Numbered from the stretch's first letter, positions 33,860 through 43,988 are shown. The stretch: DNA of 64,000 nt from DATKDP01 sp035546335 (GCA_035546335.1 DATKDP010000106.1:95806-159805), one strand, 5' to 3'. Notes: generated by a model not told the origin, from the letters alone. A program made the numbers and translations.

Positions 33860-36037
33860 ATGTCCAAGTCACTTCTCTTCAAGCAGATGCTCATCCTCCT
33901 CGCCCTCGCCGGCGCAGTCGTGGCCGTGGCGAGCAGGCTCCCTCTGCACGCCCAGGGCGAGCGCCCTCGCGTGATCGTTCTCGGATTCGACGGCGTCGAC
34001 GCCCGCTATACCGAGCAGTGGATGCGCGAAGGTAAACTGCCCAACCTGGCACGACTTGCGGAGAAAGGAACATACCGCCCGCTCCGGCCTACGATTCCGG
34101 CGCAAACACCGGTCTCGTGGTCGACCTTCTCGACGGGGATCGATCCGGGCCGCACCGGGATCTTCGACTTTCTCAAGCGCGATCCGAAAACCTACCTCCC
34201 CATCTTCGCCGCGTTCGAGGAGACGACTGTTCCGCTGCTGTTCGGCGAACGGAACAAGCTCGTGGCTTCTGCGATCGCGCTCCTTCTCTCGTTCGGTGTA
34301 CTCTTCCTTCTTCTCCGCCTGATCCGACGGACGCCGCGAACCGCTTTGGCCATCGCCATGGTCCCTGCAATTCTCGCCGGCGTGCTCGCCTGGTGGTGGA
34401 CCGCCCGCTACATTCCGATCACGCGTCCCGGGGTGGTGAATCATAGGCAGGGGATTCCGATGTGGGACGTCGTCTCTCGTGCGGGATTGAAGGCTCAGGT
34501 GATCCACGTGCCGGTGACGTTTCCCGCCACGGATCTCGACGGCGGCGGCCACATGCTCTCAGGCCTCGGCGTCCCCGATATCTCCGGGCGGATCGGCAAA
34601 CCGTTCTACTTCACATCCGAGCTCGACTTCCGCCCGGGCGGCTCGTCGAACGAGTTTTCCATCGAGGTCGTGCAGCTGGAGGACAACCGCGGCGTCATTC
34701 AAACGGAGATCGTCGGGCCGCCCAACAAACTCTTCAAGTATCCGCCGTACATCCGGATCCCGATGACGCTGACCGTGCCTGAGGACCGCAGCGCTCTTCA
34801 GGTCGAAGTCGGCGGGCAACGGTTCTCACTGACGCCGGGATCATGGAGCGACTGGACGATGTTCGATTTCGAGCTCAATCGCGTGATCAGCGTGCACGGC
34901 ACGAGTCGCTTCTATCTGATGGAGCTCACCCCGGAGATCAAGCTCTACCTCTCGCCGATCAATTTCGATCCACGGCGCCTTCCGCCCGGGCTGAAGATCT
35001 CGACTCCCTCGGGGTGGGCGCGCGATCTCGCCCGGGAGTACGGACTCTACAAGACGATGGGATGGGCGATCGACACCTGGGCGATCTCCGAGGGCTTCGC
35101 CAACGAGCAGATGTTCTGGGACGACATGAACTGGACCGTCGATCAGTTCAGAACGATGTTCCGCGGATTCCTCTCGAGCCGCGACGACCTGCTCATCCAG
35201 TGCTTCGAGTTTCCCGATCGGGTGGGCCACGTCTTCTGGCGTTTCGTCGATCCGCAGCATCCGGCCTACGACGCGGAGCTGGCGGCGAAGTGGAGCGATG
35301 GACTTCTAAGGTCGTACCAGATCATGGATCAGATCGTGGGCGAAGCGATGCAGGAAGCGGATCGCCATGGTGCTGCGCTGATCGTGATGTCCGATCATGG
35401 CTTTTCGACCTGGCGCAAATCGATCAACTACAACACCTGGCTGGTCCAGAACGGCTATCTCGGGCTGCGCGCTGGAGTCGAGGCGAAGGAGCGAACGCTC
35501 GAGATACTCTTCGATCAGGGGCAGTTCTGGGAGAACGTCGACTGGTCGAGGACGCGCGCCTATGCGATGGGGCTCGGCAATGTCTACATCAATCTGAAAG
35601 GACGCGAGGCTCAGGGGATCGTCGAGCCGGGCGCCGAATACGATCGGCTCAAGCAGGAGTTGAAGGAGCGACTCGAAGCGATCGTCGATCCCGAAACAGG
35701 GGAGCGACCCGTCTCGCGCGTCTTCACGCGCGAGGAGGCCTATCGCTCGTTCGATCCGAATCTGATCCCCGATCTGTTCGTGACCAACAACCTCGGATAC
35801 CGTGTATCGTGGCAGACGTCCCTCGGAGGCATTCAGAAAGAGCTGTTCGAGATCAACGAGCGCGTCTGGAGCGGCGATCATTGTTCGCTCGATCCGGAGC
35901 TGGTCAAGGGGATCTTCTTCTACAACCGGAAGCTCGCGACGGATCGTGAGCCTTACATCGCCGACATCTACCCCACGGTGCTCGATCTGCTGGGATTGGC
36001 ACCACCTTACGAGCTCGACGGCGAGACTTTGAAGTGA
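33860..36037 (+). CDS. alkaline phosphatase superfamily phosphodiesterase, membrane-anchored
   Basis: 725 residues. After an N-terminal membrane segment, the catalytic region begins VIVLGFDGVDARYTEQWM, with the nucleophile region TIPAQTPVSWSTFSTG, and later metal sites in QCFEFPDRVGHVFWRF and IVMSDHGFSTW. These match type I phosphodiesterases/nucleotide pyrophosphatases. Two hydrophobic segments (SAIALLLSFGVLFLLLRL and ALAIAMVPAILAGVLAWWW) are inserted near residues 135-190, inside the catalytic domain, which is unusual. The start ATG 33860 gives the hydrophobic leader MSKSLLFKQMLILLALAG. Confidence 0.85.
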   Translation: MSKSLLFKQMLILLALAGAVVAVASRLPLHAQGERPRVIVLGFDGVDARYTEQWMREGKLPNLARLAEKGTYRPLRPTIPAQTPVSWSTFSTGIDPGRTGIFDFLKRDPKTYLPIFAAFEETTVPLLFGERNKLVASAIALLLSFGVLFLLLRLIRRTPRTALAIAMVPAILAGVLAWWWTARYIPITRPGVVNHRQGIPMWDVVSRAGLKAQVIHVPVTFPATDLDGGGHMLSGLGVPDISGRIGKPFYFTSELDFRPGGSSNEFSIEVVQLEDNRGVIQTEIVGPPNKLFKYPPYIRIPMTLTVPEDRSALQVEVGGQRFSLTPGSWSDWTMFDFELNRVISVHGTSRFYLMELTPEIKLYLSPINFDPRRLPPGLKISTPSGWARDLAREYGLYKTMGWAIDTWAISEGFANEQMFWDDMNWTVDQFRTMFRGFLSSRDDLLIQCFEFPDRVGHVFWRFVDPQHPAYDAELAAKWSDGLLRSYQIMDQIVGEAMQEADRHGAALIVMSDHGFSTWRKSINYNTWLVQNGYLGLRAGVEAKERTLEILFDQGQFWENVDWSRTRAYAMGLGNVYINLKGREAQGIVEPGAEYDRLKQELKERLEAIVDPETGERPVSRVFTREEAYRSFDPNLIPDLFVTNNLGYRVSWQTSLGGIQKELFEINERVWSGDHCSLDPELVKGIFFYNRKLATDREPYIADIYPTVLDLLGLAPPYELDGETLK

Positions 36038-36073
36038 GAATCGTTCAACAGCACCGAAAAATCAGGCGTTCTC

Positions 36074-36188
36074 GTCATCCTGCGCGAGGGCGGCGGGCGG
36101 GTGTGAGCGAAGGATCTGCGTTATCAGACTGTTGCCGATTGCAGATCCTTCACTCACACCCTCTCCCCGCGTCCTCGTTCAGGATGAC
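36074..36188. repeat. palindromic repeat (CATCCTGAGCGAGG / GAAGGATCTGCG family), copy 2
   Basis: Outer arms are gtcatcctgcgcgagg and cctcgttcaggatgac, and the inner hairpin is gtgagcgaaggatctgcg against its inverse with tgcagatccttcactcac. Other copies are at 7653-7764 and 63767-63879. Confidence 0.8.
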
Positions 36189-36230
36189 GGAATGGCCAGT
36201 GTCACCGCAATTTCCTGGAACGAGAAGGCT

Positions 36231-37421
36231 ATGGATTACAAAACGCTGCTGACCCAGGTCCAGAGGACGATCGACTCGCTCGAGATTCCGGGCGATCCGC
36301 GCGGGACGATCACGCGGATCAGCGAGACGATCGTGCGGAACTTCCGCGATCAGCTCGGAATCACCGGGGGAAGGCTGTACGAGCTCGGCGACGAGGGGTA
36401 CGAGCTGGTTGCCCGGTTCGGTAAGTCGAACAAGGAGCCGCTCGGAATTCAGGTACCGCTCGAATACCGGCCGATCGAGCTGGTACGCGAGAACGGAATC
36501 GTGGTCATGGATCCGAGCGATCCGGGATTCGATCCCGTGCTCGAGAAGAAGCTCGGAGCGAACCGCTTCGCGGCGATCACCGTCGGCGACGAAGGACACA
36601 TTCTGAGCTTCAACGTCAGCCGCGAGAGCAGTCGCGACGACATTCTCTTTTCGCTGAATCTGATCCGCTACTCGATCAATCAGAAGCTCCGGGCACAGCG
36701 TTACGAGTCGATCATCGCCGAAGCGCAGAGAATTCAGCAGTCGATCCTTCCGCAGCGAATTCCGCCGTTCGAAGGCTACGAGATGCACGCACGCTCCGTC
36801 TCGGCCGAGGTCGTCAGCGGTGACTTCTATGACTTCATACCGATCTCCAACAACGTTCTCGGCGTCGCCATCGCCGATGCCTCCGGCCATGGGCTGCCGG
36901 CGGCGCTGATGGCGCGCGATATCTATGTGGGACTGCGGATGGGGACGGGGCGCGATTTCAAAATCATCCGAACTCTCGAGAAGCTGAACCAGATCATTCA
37001 CCGCGGCCGTCTCACAACGAAGTTCGTCTCTCTCTTTTACGGCGAGCTCGAGAGTGGTGGTGTGCTCATCTACTCGAACGCCGGACACAATCCGCCATTC
37101 ATCGTCAAGCGGAATCGGATCGAGCTTCTGCGCTCCGGGGGCACCGTTCTCGGGCCGACCCCGGACGCCACGTATACTCGTGGCTATGTTCGGATGGAGG
37201 CGGGAGACATTCTCTGTCTCTACACCGATGGAGTCGTCGAGGCGCGGGACACGAAGGGGATGGAGTTCGGACTGGAACGGCTCGAGCGTGTGATCCGGGC
37301 GAACAGGCAGAAATCGACGCAGGAGATCGTCCAGGCGGTCTTTCAACGACTCGATCGATGGTCGAAGATGGTCGAGGACGATCGAACGCTCGTCGCCGTC
37401 AAGGCAACGGCGTCGTCATGA
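36231..37421 (+). CDS. SpoIIE/RsbU-type PP2C serine phosphatase with GAF-like sensor
   Basis: 396 residues from ATG 36231 after gagaagg; the open frame upstream lies in the palindromic repeat and is unlikely to be coding. The first half (about 20-170) is a GAF-like sensor region. A helical linker with YESIIAEAQRIQQSILPQ leads to a PP2C domain with SAEVVSGDFYDF, GVAIADASGHGLPAALMA and LCLYTDGVVEARD, which hold the metal-binding Asp residues. Such proteins dephosphorylate STAS-domain antagonists; a STAS gene lies at 50305. Overlaps the next gene (ATGA). Confidence 0.9.
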   Translation: MDYKTLLTQVQRTIDSLEIPGDPRGTITRISETIVRNFRDQLGITGGRLYELGDEGYELVARFGKSNKEPLGIQVPLEYRPIELVRENGIVVMDPSDPGFDPVLEKKLGANRFAAITVGDEGHILSFNVSRESSRDDILFSLNLIRYSINQKLRAQRYESIIAEAQRIQQSILPQRIPPFEGYEMHARSVSAEVVSGDFYDFIPISNNVLGVAIADASGHGLPAALMARDIYVGLRMGTGRDFKIIRTLEKLNQIIHRGRLTTKFVSLFYGELESGGVLIYSNAGHNPPFIVKRNRIELLRSGGTVLGPTPDATYTRGYVRMEAGDILCLYTDGVVEARDTKGMEFGLERLERVIRANRQKSTQEIVQAVFQRLDRWSKMVEDDRTLVAVKATASS

Positions 37422-38287
37422 TGACCGACACTCTCTACATCAACGGCCGATTCACGACGACCGGCGAGAAAGTCATCGGCATCGAGGACCGCGGCCTCCA
37501 GTTCGGTGACGGAGTCTATGAGGCGATCAAGTTCCTTCGCCGGCGCCTGATCTTCGGCGCCGATCATCACCGGAGGATGGAGCAGGGGCTTCGCGAGATC
37601 GACATTCCGTCGCCCTGGAGTCAGGACGAATTCGACGCGGTGATGTCGCAGCTTCTCCAGCGGACGTCGTTCGACGTGGGGTTCGTCTACGTTCAGGTCA
37701 CCCGCGGCGAATGCGAGCGCGTCCACTTCTATCCCGACGGTCTGCAGCCGACGGTGATCGCCTACAGCCGGAGGTTTCAGTTTCCCGATGCTGCGAAGAA
37801 GGCCGCGGGGATCCGAATCATCACGACAGAGGACACTCGTTGGAAGTACTGCGACGTGAAATCGACGAATCTTCTGGGAAACGTGCTGGCCAAGAAGAGG
37901 GCGCAGCGTGCCGGCGCCGAGGAGGCGCTCTTCATCGATCGCGGGGTGGTGACGGAGGGGGCCAGCTCGAGCTTCTTTGCGGTGAGTCAGGAGCGGTTGA
38001 TCACCCATCCGGTCGACCACGGGATCCTGCCCGGAACGGTGCGCGATCGCGTCATCACGCTGGCCCTCTCGGAGAGGATCCGCGTCGACGAACGCCCTCT
38101 CCGTGACGATGAGCTCTACAGCCTCGATGAGGCGTTCATCACCAGTACGACACAGGGAGTGATGCCGGTGTGCGAGATCGACGACCGGGCCGTCGGCAAC
38201 GGCCGGCGCGGTGAGATCACGCAGCGATTTCAGCGTCTCTTCGACGAGCTCGAAGCGACCGAGGCCGCCGGAGGGCACTTCATGTGA
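37418..38287 (+). CDS. class IV aminotransferase, D-amino acid aminotransferase-like
   Basis: 289 residues of the PLP fold type IV group: DTLYINGRFTTTGEKVIGI, RGLQFGDGVYEAIKF, the PLP-binding Lys in DVKSTNLLGNVLAKK and the later VTEGASSSFFAV. The motif arrangement is closer to D-alanine aminotransferase than to branched-chain enzymes. ATG 37418 overlaps the PP2C stop (ATGA); ATG 37421 is equally possible. Its end overlaps the end of the convergent rex gene by 8 bases. Confidence 0.85.
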   Translation: MMTDTLYINGRFTTTGEKVIGIEDRGLQFGDGVYEAIKFLRRRLIFGADHHRRMEQGLREIDIPSPWSQDEFDAVMSQLLQRTSFDVGFVYVQVTRGECERVHFYPDGLQPTVIAYSRRFQFPDAAKKAAGIRIITTEDTRWKYCDVKSTNLLGNVLAKKRAQRAGAEEALFIDRGVVTEGASSSFFAVSQERLITHPVDHGILPGTVRDRVITLALSERIRVDERPLRDDELYSLDEAFITSTTQGVMPVCEIDDRAVGNGRRGEITQRFQRLFDELEATEAAGGHFM

Positions 38288-38972
38288 GATCGCCGTCGCT
38301 GCTCGCTGGGGTGCACCCGTCTTCGACGTTCTTCAGATAGAAAGAGAGCGATTCGAGGTTGATCCTGAGGTCCACACTCTTGACTTTGACGCCGGCGCGG
38401 CCCCTGATCTGCACCGGTGCGAAATTAAGCACTGCGCAAATCCCGGCATCCACCATCGAATCACAGACTGCCTGCGCCTCCTCAGCCGGCACCGCGATGA
38501 TCCCGATCTCGACTCGTTCGCGGGCGACGAGCTCGCCGAGATGATCGAAAGAGAGGATCGGGATCCCACTCCGTGTCCTGCGATCGGTCTTTTTCGGGTC
38601 GCTGTCGACGAGGGCGGCGATGTGAAACCCGCTGCTGTTGAAACCGCGGTACCCCGCCAGCGCCATCCCGAGATTTCCTGCGCCGACGATGATCATTCTG
38701 CGGGCACGGTCGATTCCGAGCGTGCGGATCAGATGTTCTTTCAGAAGCGTGACGTTGTATCCCACGCCGCGAATGCCGAAGTCGCCGAACTGAGCGAGGT
38801 CCTTTCGGATCTGAGCGGAGTTGAGATGGAAGCGTCGTGCGAGCTCCGCCGACGAGACGGTTTTCTGATTCAGCGACTCGAGATAGGTGAGGCAGCGGAG
38901 GTAGATCGACAGCCGGCTCGTCGTCAGCTCGGATATCGGTTCTCGTGAAACAGCGGGCCTGGAAGCTTCCAT
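38280..38972 (-). CDS. rex: redox-sensing transcriptional repressor Rex
   Basis: 230 residues. A winged-helix DNA-binding domain (LTTSRLSIYLRCLTYLESL, SAQIRKDLAQFGDFGIRGVG) is followed by a Rossmann NADH-binding domain (RMIIVGAGNLGMALAGYRGF, PVQIRGRAGVKVKSVDL). Rex senses the NADH/NAD+ ratio and represses respiratory and fermentative genes when NADH is low. It is the last gene of the leftward nuo block, 9 bases after nuoN, and a Rex-type operator lies upstream of nuoG, so it probably controls this operon and itself. Confidence 0.95.
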   Translation of the reverse strand: MEASRPAVSREPISELTTSRLSIYLRCLTYLESLNQKTVSSAELARRFHLNSAQIRKDLAQFGDFGIRGVGYNVTLLKEHLIRTLGIDRARRMIIVGAGNLGMALAGYRGFNSSGFHIAALVDSDPKKTDRRTRSGIPILSFDHLGELVARERVEIGIIAVPAEEAQAVCDSMVDAGICAVLNFAPVQIRGRAGVKVKSVDLRINLESLSFYLKNVEDGCTPASSDGDLT

Positions 38973-38981
38973 GAGAAAGGG

Positions 38982-40436
38982 TCAGCGCCCGAGCAGCGAG
39001 AGCGCTGCCTCGAGCGCAGTATCGAACAGCGGAGTGGGAAACAAACCGATCACCATGATGCCGGCCATCGAGATCGCCAGCGCGCCGGTTGCGAAGGGGC
39101 CGGCGTGGATCGCAGGGGCCGTACCGGAATCCTTCATGTAGAGGAAATAGACGACGCGCAGGTAGTAGTAGACGGAGACGATGCTGGTGAGAATGCCGAT
39201 GAGGGCGATGCCGACGTGACCTGAATCGACGGCGACCTTGAAGATGTAGAACTTGGCGATGAAGCCCGCGGTCGGCGGCAGTCCGGCGAGCGAGAACATG
39301 CAGATGGCGAGCGCCAGGCCATAGTAAGGCCGGCGGAAGCCGAGTCCGGCGATATCGTCGAGAGTCTGCGGATCGTTCTGATTCTTCGCCAGCAGCGACA
39401 CGACGCCGAACGCGCCGATGTTCATGAAGGCATAGACGATCGCGTAGATGGCGATGGCGGCGATCGAATCGGGCCGGATGGTCAGCAGCGCGATCATCAT
39501 GTAACCGACGTGCGCGATTCCGGAGTAGGCGAGAAGCCGCTTGAGATCGCGCTGCGCTATGGCGACGAAGTTTCCGATGACCATCGAAGCGATCGCGAGA
39601 AAGGCGAGGATTCCCGTCCAGTTGCCGGCCTCGGACAGCGGGACCACCGCATCGAGCAGTCGAGCCAGCGCGATCAGGGTCGCCGCTTTCGGTGCGACCG
39701 AAAGCCATGCCGCGACGGGAGTGGGCGCCCCCTGATAGACGTCGGGAGCCCAGGCGTGAAACGGAGCGAGCGCCAGCTTGAATCCGAGCCCGCCGATGAG
39801 CATCACGAAGGCGATGGTGAGCATCGGCGTCAGCGCTCCCTCGCGCTGCGCATAGGCGGCGAGATCGGCGACGTGGGTCGAACCGGTGGCCCCGTAGAAG
39901 AGGGCGATGCCGTAGAGAATGAAGCCGGTGGCGAAGGCCCCCATCAGGAAGTATTTCAGGCTCGCTTCATTGGAGATCAGAGCACGGCGGTGATATCCGA
40001 CGAGAACGAAGATGCAGATCGAGAGGAGCTCGAGCCCCAGAACGACGATCAGAAGATCGAGGCCCTTGGCCATCATCATCATTCCCATCGTGCCCCAGAG
40101 CAGAAGCGCGTAGAACTCGCCCCCTTCCAGCCGCTCGCGCTGAAGATAGTCGCGCGCGAACATCACGGCGAGAAGCGCGGCGAGGAGGAACGTGAAGTCG
40201 AACAGGCGGGTGATCGCGGAGATCTGATAGGTTCCGCCGAAATACGACCCTCCCGGCACGACCAGCTCGCTCATGCCCGTCACCACGAGCACGATGACCG
40301 TCAGCGGCGCGAAGAGGCCGCGCAGGCGTGGGAGAAAGGCGTCGAGCAGGATGAGAACGATTCCGAAGCCGGCCAGGAGGATCTCCGGCAGGATCGCGCC
40401 GAGCCAGCCCGGTTCCAGCAGCGGATTCAGCGTCAT
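38982..40436 (-). CDS. nuoN: NADH-quinone oxidoreductase subunit N
   Basis: 484 residues with about 14 membrane helices, a proton-channel subunit of complex I related to Mrp antiporters. Visible marks are the helix region FHAWAPDVYQGAPTPVAAWL and LLAYSGIAHVGYMMIALL, with the conserved Lys in the broken helix region. The start ATG 40436 overlaps the nuoM stop (ATGA). The order nuoM-nuoN-rex is tight and one transcript is likely. Confidence 0.95.
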   Translation of the reverse strand: MTLNPLLEPGWLGAILPEILLAGFGIVLILLDAFLPRLRGLFAPLTVIVLVVTGMSELVVPGGSYFGGTYQISAITRLFDFTFLLAALLAVMFARDYLQRERLEGGEFYALLLWGTMGMMMMAKGLDLLIVVLGLELLSICIFVLVGYHRRALISNEASLKYFLMGAFATGFILYGIALFYGATGSTHVADLAAYAQREGALTPMLTIAFVMLIGGLGFKLALAPFHAWAPDVYQGAPTPVAAWLSVAPKAATLIALARLLDAVVPLSEAGNWTGILAFLAIASMVIGNFVAIAQRDLKRLLAYSGIAHVGYMMIALLTIRPDSIAAIAIYAIVYAFMNIGAFGVVSLLAKNQNDPQTLDDIAGLGFRRPYYGLALAICMFSLAGLPPTAGFIAKFYIFKVAVDSGHVGIALIGILTSIVSVYYYLRVVYFLYMKDSGTAPAIHAGPFATGALAISMAGIMVIGLFPTPLFDTALEAALSLLGR

Positions 40437-42037
40437 CGCGTGCCTCCGCCTGTCTCGGCCTTCGTTGGGGCGTCACGAAGACGATCGGGCTCCAGATGTG
40501 CGACGCGCCGTGCATGAGGATCGATGCCATCCACGAGATGCGTCCCGGGTGCGCTGCGGCCCGCCTGCACGCTCGTCAGGAGCTGCTGGACCGACGGAGT
40601 CATCTTCCGCAGAAAGGTTCCGGGGAAGAATCCGATCCAGAACATCAGAATCACCAGCGGCAGAACGGCGACGAGCTCGTGCCATCTCATGTCGCGCACC
40701 GTGCGGTTTTCTTCCCTGGTGATTGGCCCGAAGAGCACCTTCTGCAGCATCAGCAGAAGGTAGAGAGCGGCGAGGATCACGCCGGTCGCGGCGATGGTTG
40801 CGAACAGGGGGCTCCAGCGGAACGAGCCTGCGAGAATGAGAAATTCGCCGACGAATCCGTTGAGGCCGGGCAATCCCGCGGACGAGAGCGTCGCGATCAC
40901 GAAGATCGTCGCGAACAGAGGCATCGATTTCGCGAGGCCGCCGAAGTCTTCCATGAGGCGCGTGTGCCGCCGTTCGTAGATGACTCCGACGAGAAGGAAG
41001 AGCGCGCCGGTCGACAGGCCGTGGTTGATCATCTGGAGGATCGATCCCTCCATCGCCGCCTGGTCGAGCGCAAAGATTCCGAGAACGCAGAATCCGAGAT
41101 GCGAGACGGAGGAGTAGGCGACGAGCTTCTTCAGATCGGCCTGTACCCAGGCCACGAGTGCTCCGTAGATGATGCCGATCACCGCGAGTGTCGCGAGCCA
41201 CGGAGCATAACGAGCCGTCGCTTCGGGAAAGAATGGAAGGACGAATCGGATGAAGCCGTACGTGCCGATCTTCAGAAGAACGCCGGCGAGGATGATCGAG
41301 CCGCCGGTCGGCGCCTCGACGTGCGCGTCCGGGAGCCAGGTATGCAGCGGGAACAGCGGTACCTTGATGGCGAAGGCGAGAGCGAATGCAAAAAACAGCA
41401 TCGCCTGGACGTTGAAGGGAATCGAGATGGCGTAGAGATCGGAGATCGCGAAGCTGGGAATGCCCGTCTCCTGATACTGGAGGAACACCAGATAGATGAT
41501 CGCCAGGAGCATCAGCAGCGAGCCGGCGATGGTGAAGAGAAAGAACTTGATCGCGGCATAGACCCGGTTGGCTCCGCCCCACACGCCGATGATCAGATAC
41601 ATCGGGAGCAGCATCAGCTCGAAGAAGATGTAGAAGACCAGAAGATCGAGAGCGAGAAACGTACCGATCATCCCGAGCTCGAGCACCAGCATCGCGATCA
41701 CATACTCCTTGACGTACTTCGTGATCGAAGTGCGGGAAGCGAGTAGAACGACGGGAGTCAGAAGCGTGGTCAGAAGGACGAGCCACAGCGAGATCCCGTC
41801 GACCCCGAGCGAATAGTTGATTCCCCACGAGGGGATCCATGGCCTCGTCTCGACGAGCTGGAATCCCGCCTCTCCCTCCCGGAACCGCCCGAGCATCACC
41901 AGGGAAACGAGGAAGGTGGCGAGAGAGACGAGAAGGCCTCCGGTCTTGAACACCTCGTCACGCCCGCGCGGAACGGCGACGAGGATGACCGCTCCGACGA
42001 GCGGCAGCCAAAGAATCGTGCTGAGAAGATTGTCCAT
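40433..42037 (-). CDS. nuoM: NADH-quinone oxidoreductase subunit M
   Basis: 534 residues, an antiporter-like proton channel subunit of complex I. Family signatures are YIFFELMLLPMYLIIGVWGG, PLFPLHTWLPDAHVEAPTGG and KKLVAYSSVSHLGFCVLG. The last 45 residues (GTHLVDGIDPHARRV and on) form a hydrophilic tail not needed for the fold. It follows nuoL by 28 bases and overlaps nuoN by 4. Confidence 0.95.
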   Translation of the reverse strand: MDNLLSTILWLPLVGAVILVAVPRGRDEVFKTGGLLVSLATFLVSLVMLGRFREGEAGFQLVETRPWIPSWGINYSLGVDGISLWLVLLTTLLTPVVLLASRTSITKYVKEYVIAMLVLELGMIGTFLALDLLVFYIFFELMLLPMYLIIGVWGGANRVYAAIKFFLFTIAGSLLMLLAIIYLVFLQYQETGIPSFAISDLYAISIPFNVQAMLFFAFALAFAIKVPLFPLHTWLPDAHVEAPTGGSIILAGVLLKIGTYGFIRFVLPFFPEATARYAPWLATLAVIGIIYGALVAWVQADLKKLVAYSSVSHLGFCVLGIFALDQAAMEGSILQMINHGLSTGALFLLVGVIYERRHTRLMEDFGGLAKSMPLFATIFVIATLSSAGLPGLNGFVGEFLILAGSFRWSPLFATIAATGVILAALYLLLMLQKVLFGPITREENRTVRDMRWHELVAVLPLVILMFWIGFFPGTFLRKMTPSVQQLLTSVQAGRSAPGTHLVDGIDPHARRVAHLEPDRLRDAPTKAETGGGTR

Positions 42038-42065
42038 TCCGTTTCCTCGATGCCCCCTGCGCTCG

Positions 42066-43988
42066 CTACACGTAGACCCAGATCAGAAGCAGGACTCCGA
42101 GAAAGAGCATCAGCGCATAGTTGCGAACGTACCCGGTCTGAATGAAACGCATCAGATCGCCGAATGCGGCGATCACATACGCGCCGAAGGCGAGCGTTCC
42201 GTCGATGATCAGGTCGATGACTTTCCAGAAGAAGCGTGCGATCCGATGCAACGGTCCGACGACGAAGGCGTCGTACGTCTCGTCGACCCAGTACTTGTTC
42301 TCCAGCGTCTCCGCCACTCCCGGCAGGCGCTTGCCGAACGCCTCGTCGGCCGCGAGTCCTCGTTTCGCGTACGCGCTTCGCGCGAGGAGCCACCCGGCTA
42401 CGGCGACGAGGGTGGAGATGATCATCACCATCCATTCCGTCGCAGCCGGAATCTCGTACACCGCGGCGCTCGGGTAGAGGGGATGCAGCCACTCGGCGAG
42501 GTAATGGTGCAGTCCAACGAAATGGCCGATCACGTGAGGAATGCCGAGAACCCCCCCCACCGCCGACAGCGCTGCGAGCACGACGAGCGGCAGGGTCATC
42601 GTCCAGGGAGATTCGTGCAGATGATGCTCCTGCTCGTGCGTTCCACGGAAGATCCCCATGAACGTCAGGTAGAAGAGGCGGAACATGTAGAACGCGGTGC
42701 AGAACGCGGCGGCCGTGCCGAGAAGGTAGATGAACTTTCCGGCACCCGGGAAATAGGGATTGGCCAGCGCCGAGGCGAGAATCTCGTCCTTGGAGAAAAA
42801 GCCCGACAGGGGAGGGAATCCGGCGATGGCGATCGTGGCGATCAGGAACGTCCACGCAGTGATCGGGATCTTCTTCCACAGGCCACCCATCTTCCGGATG
42901 TCCTGCTCGCCGCTCATCGCATGGATCACCGATCCCGATCCGAGGAAGAGGCAGGCCTTGAAGAACGCATGGGTGACCAGGTGGAAGATTCCGGCGGTGA
43001 AGGCGCCGACGCCGACGCCGATGAACATGAATCCGAGCTGCGAGACGGTCGAATAGGCGAGAACCTTCTTGATGTCGTTCTGACGGATTCCGATCGTGGC
43101 AGCGAATAGAGCGGTGACGGCTCCGATCAGCGCGACGACCATCAGCGCTTCGGGTGCGAGACGGAAGAGAATGTTCGAGCGGGCGACCAGGTAGACGCCG
43201 GCGGTCACCATCGTCGCCGCATGGATCAGAGCCGAAACGGGTGTCGGACCGGCCATCGCATCGGGAAGCCAGACGAAGAGCGGAATCTGCGCCGACTTGC
43301 CGACGGCACCGAGGAAGAGGAGCAGGCAGATCGCGGTGATGAGCCAGGGCTCGAACCCTCCGCCGGAGGCGACCTGGGCGACACGTGCGAAATCGACCGA
43401 TCCGAAATGAGCGATCATCAGGAACATGGCGACGAGAAATCCGAAGTCGCCGATCCGGTTGACGATGAATGCCTTCTTTCCGGCGGCCGCGGCGCTTTCC
43501 TTCTCGTAGTAGAAGCCGATCAGCAGATAGGAGCAGAGCCCGACGCCTTCCCATCCGACGAAGATGAAAAGATAGCTGCTGCCCAGCACGAGGATGAGCA
43601 TCGCGGCGAGAAAGAGATTGAGATAGGCGAAGTAGCGCGCATATCCCTCCTCGTGGCCCATGTAGCCGACCGAGTAGAGGTGGATCAGGAAGCCGATCCA
43701 GGTGACCACGAGCACCATGACGATCGACAGCGGGTCGAGCTGAAACGCGATGTCGGTTCCGATGCCACCCGAGAGGAACCAGGTGTAGACGATGTCGAGA
43801 TGCCGCTCGCCGTCATGGTAGATGGATGAATACTGGAAGACTGCAATTGTGGACGTGATCGCGGCGAGCAGCGAGGCGGCGAGCGCGACGGTCGTGACGA
43901 AGGCCTTGCCGGCTCTCGAGCCGAACAGACCGTTCAGAACGAATCCGGCGAACGGGATCAGCGGGATCAGACCGAGTTTGTCGAGCAT
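42066..43988 (-). CDS. nuoL: NADH-quinone oxidoreductase subunit L
   Basis: 640 residues, the largest antiporter-like subunit of complex I, with a long C-terminal part that in the family includes the lateral helix. Seen: GWEGVGLCSYLLIGFYYEKE, IPLFVWLPDAMAGPTPVSAL, KVLAYSTVSQLGFMFIG. The start ATG 43988 (MLDKLGLIPLIPFAGFVLNG) is the only sensible one. It is separated from the upstream DUF6335-like gene by about 96 bases. Confidence 0.95.
   Translation of the reverse strand: MLDKLGLIPLIPFAGFVLNGLFGSRAGKAFVTTVALAASLLAAITSTIAVFQYSSIYHDGERHLDIVYTWFLSGGIGTDIAFQLDPLSIVMVLVVTWIGFLIHLYSVGYMGHEEGYARYFAYLNLFLAAMLILVLGSSYLFIFVGWEGVGLCSYLLIGFYYEKESAAAAGKKAFIVNRIGDFGFLVAMFLMIAHFGSVDFARVAQVASGGGFEPWLITAICLLLFLGAVGKSAQIPLFVWLPDAMAGPTPVSALIHAATMVTAGVYLVARSNILFRLAPEALMVVALIGAVTALFAATIGIRQNDIKKVLAYSTVSQLGFMFIGVGVGAFTAGIFHLVTHAFFKACLFLGSGSVIHAMSGEQDIRKMGGLWKKIPITAWTFLIATIAIAGFPPLSGFFSKDEILASALANPYFPGAGKFIYLLGTAAAFCTAFYMFRLFYLTFMGIFRGTHEQEHHLHESPWTMTLPLVVLAALSAVGGVLGIPHVIGHFVGLHHYLAEWLHPLYPSAAVYEIPAATEWMVMIISTLVAVAGWLLARSAYAKRGLAADEAFGKRLPGVAETLENKYWVDETYDAFVVGPLHRIARFFWKVIDLIIDGTLAFGAYVIAAFGDLMRFIQTGYVRNYALMLFLGVLLLIWVYV

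Noticed and set aside
36132..36230. Upstream start of the SpoIIE phosphatase
   Set aside because: This part is the palindromic repeat, and ATG 36231 has its own ribosome site.
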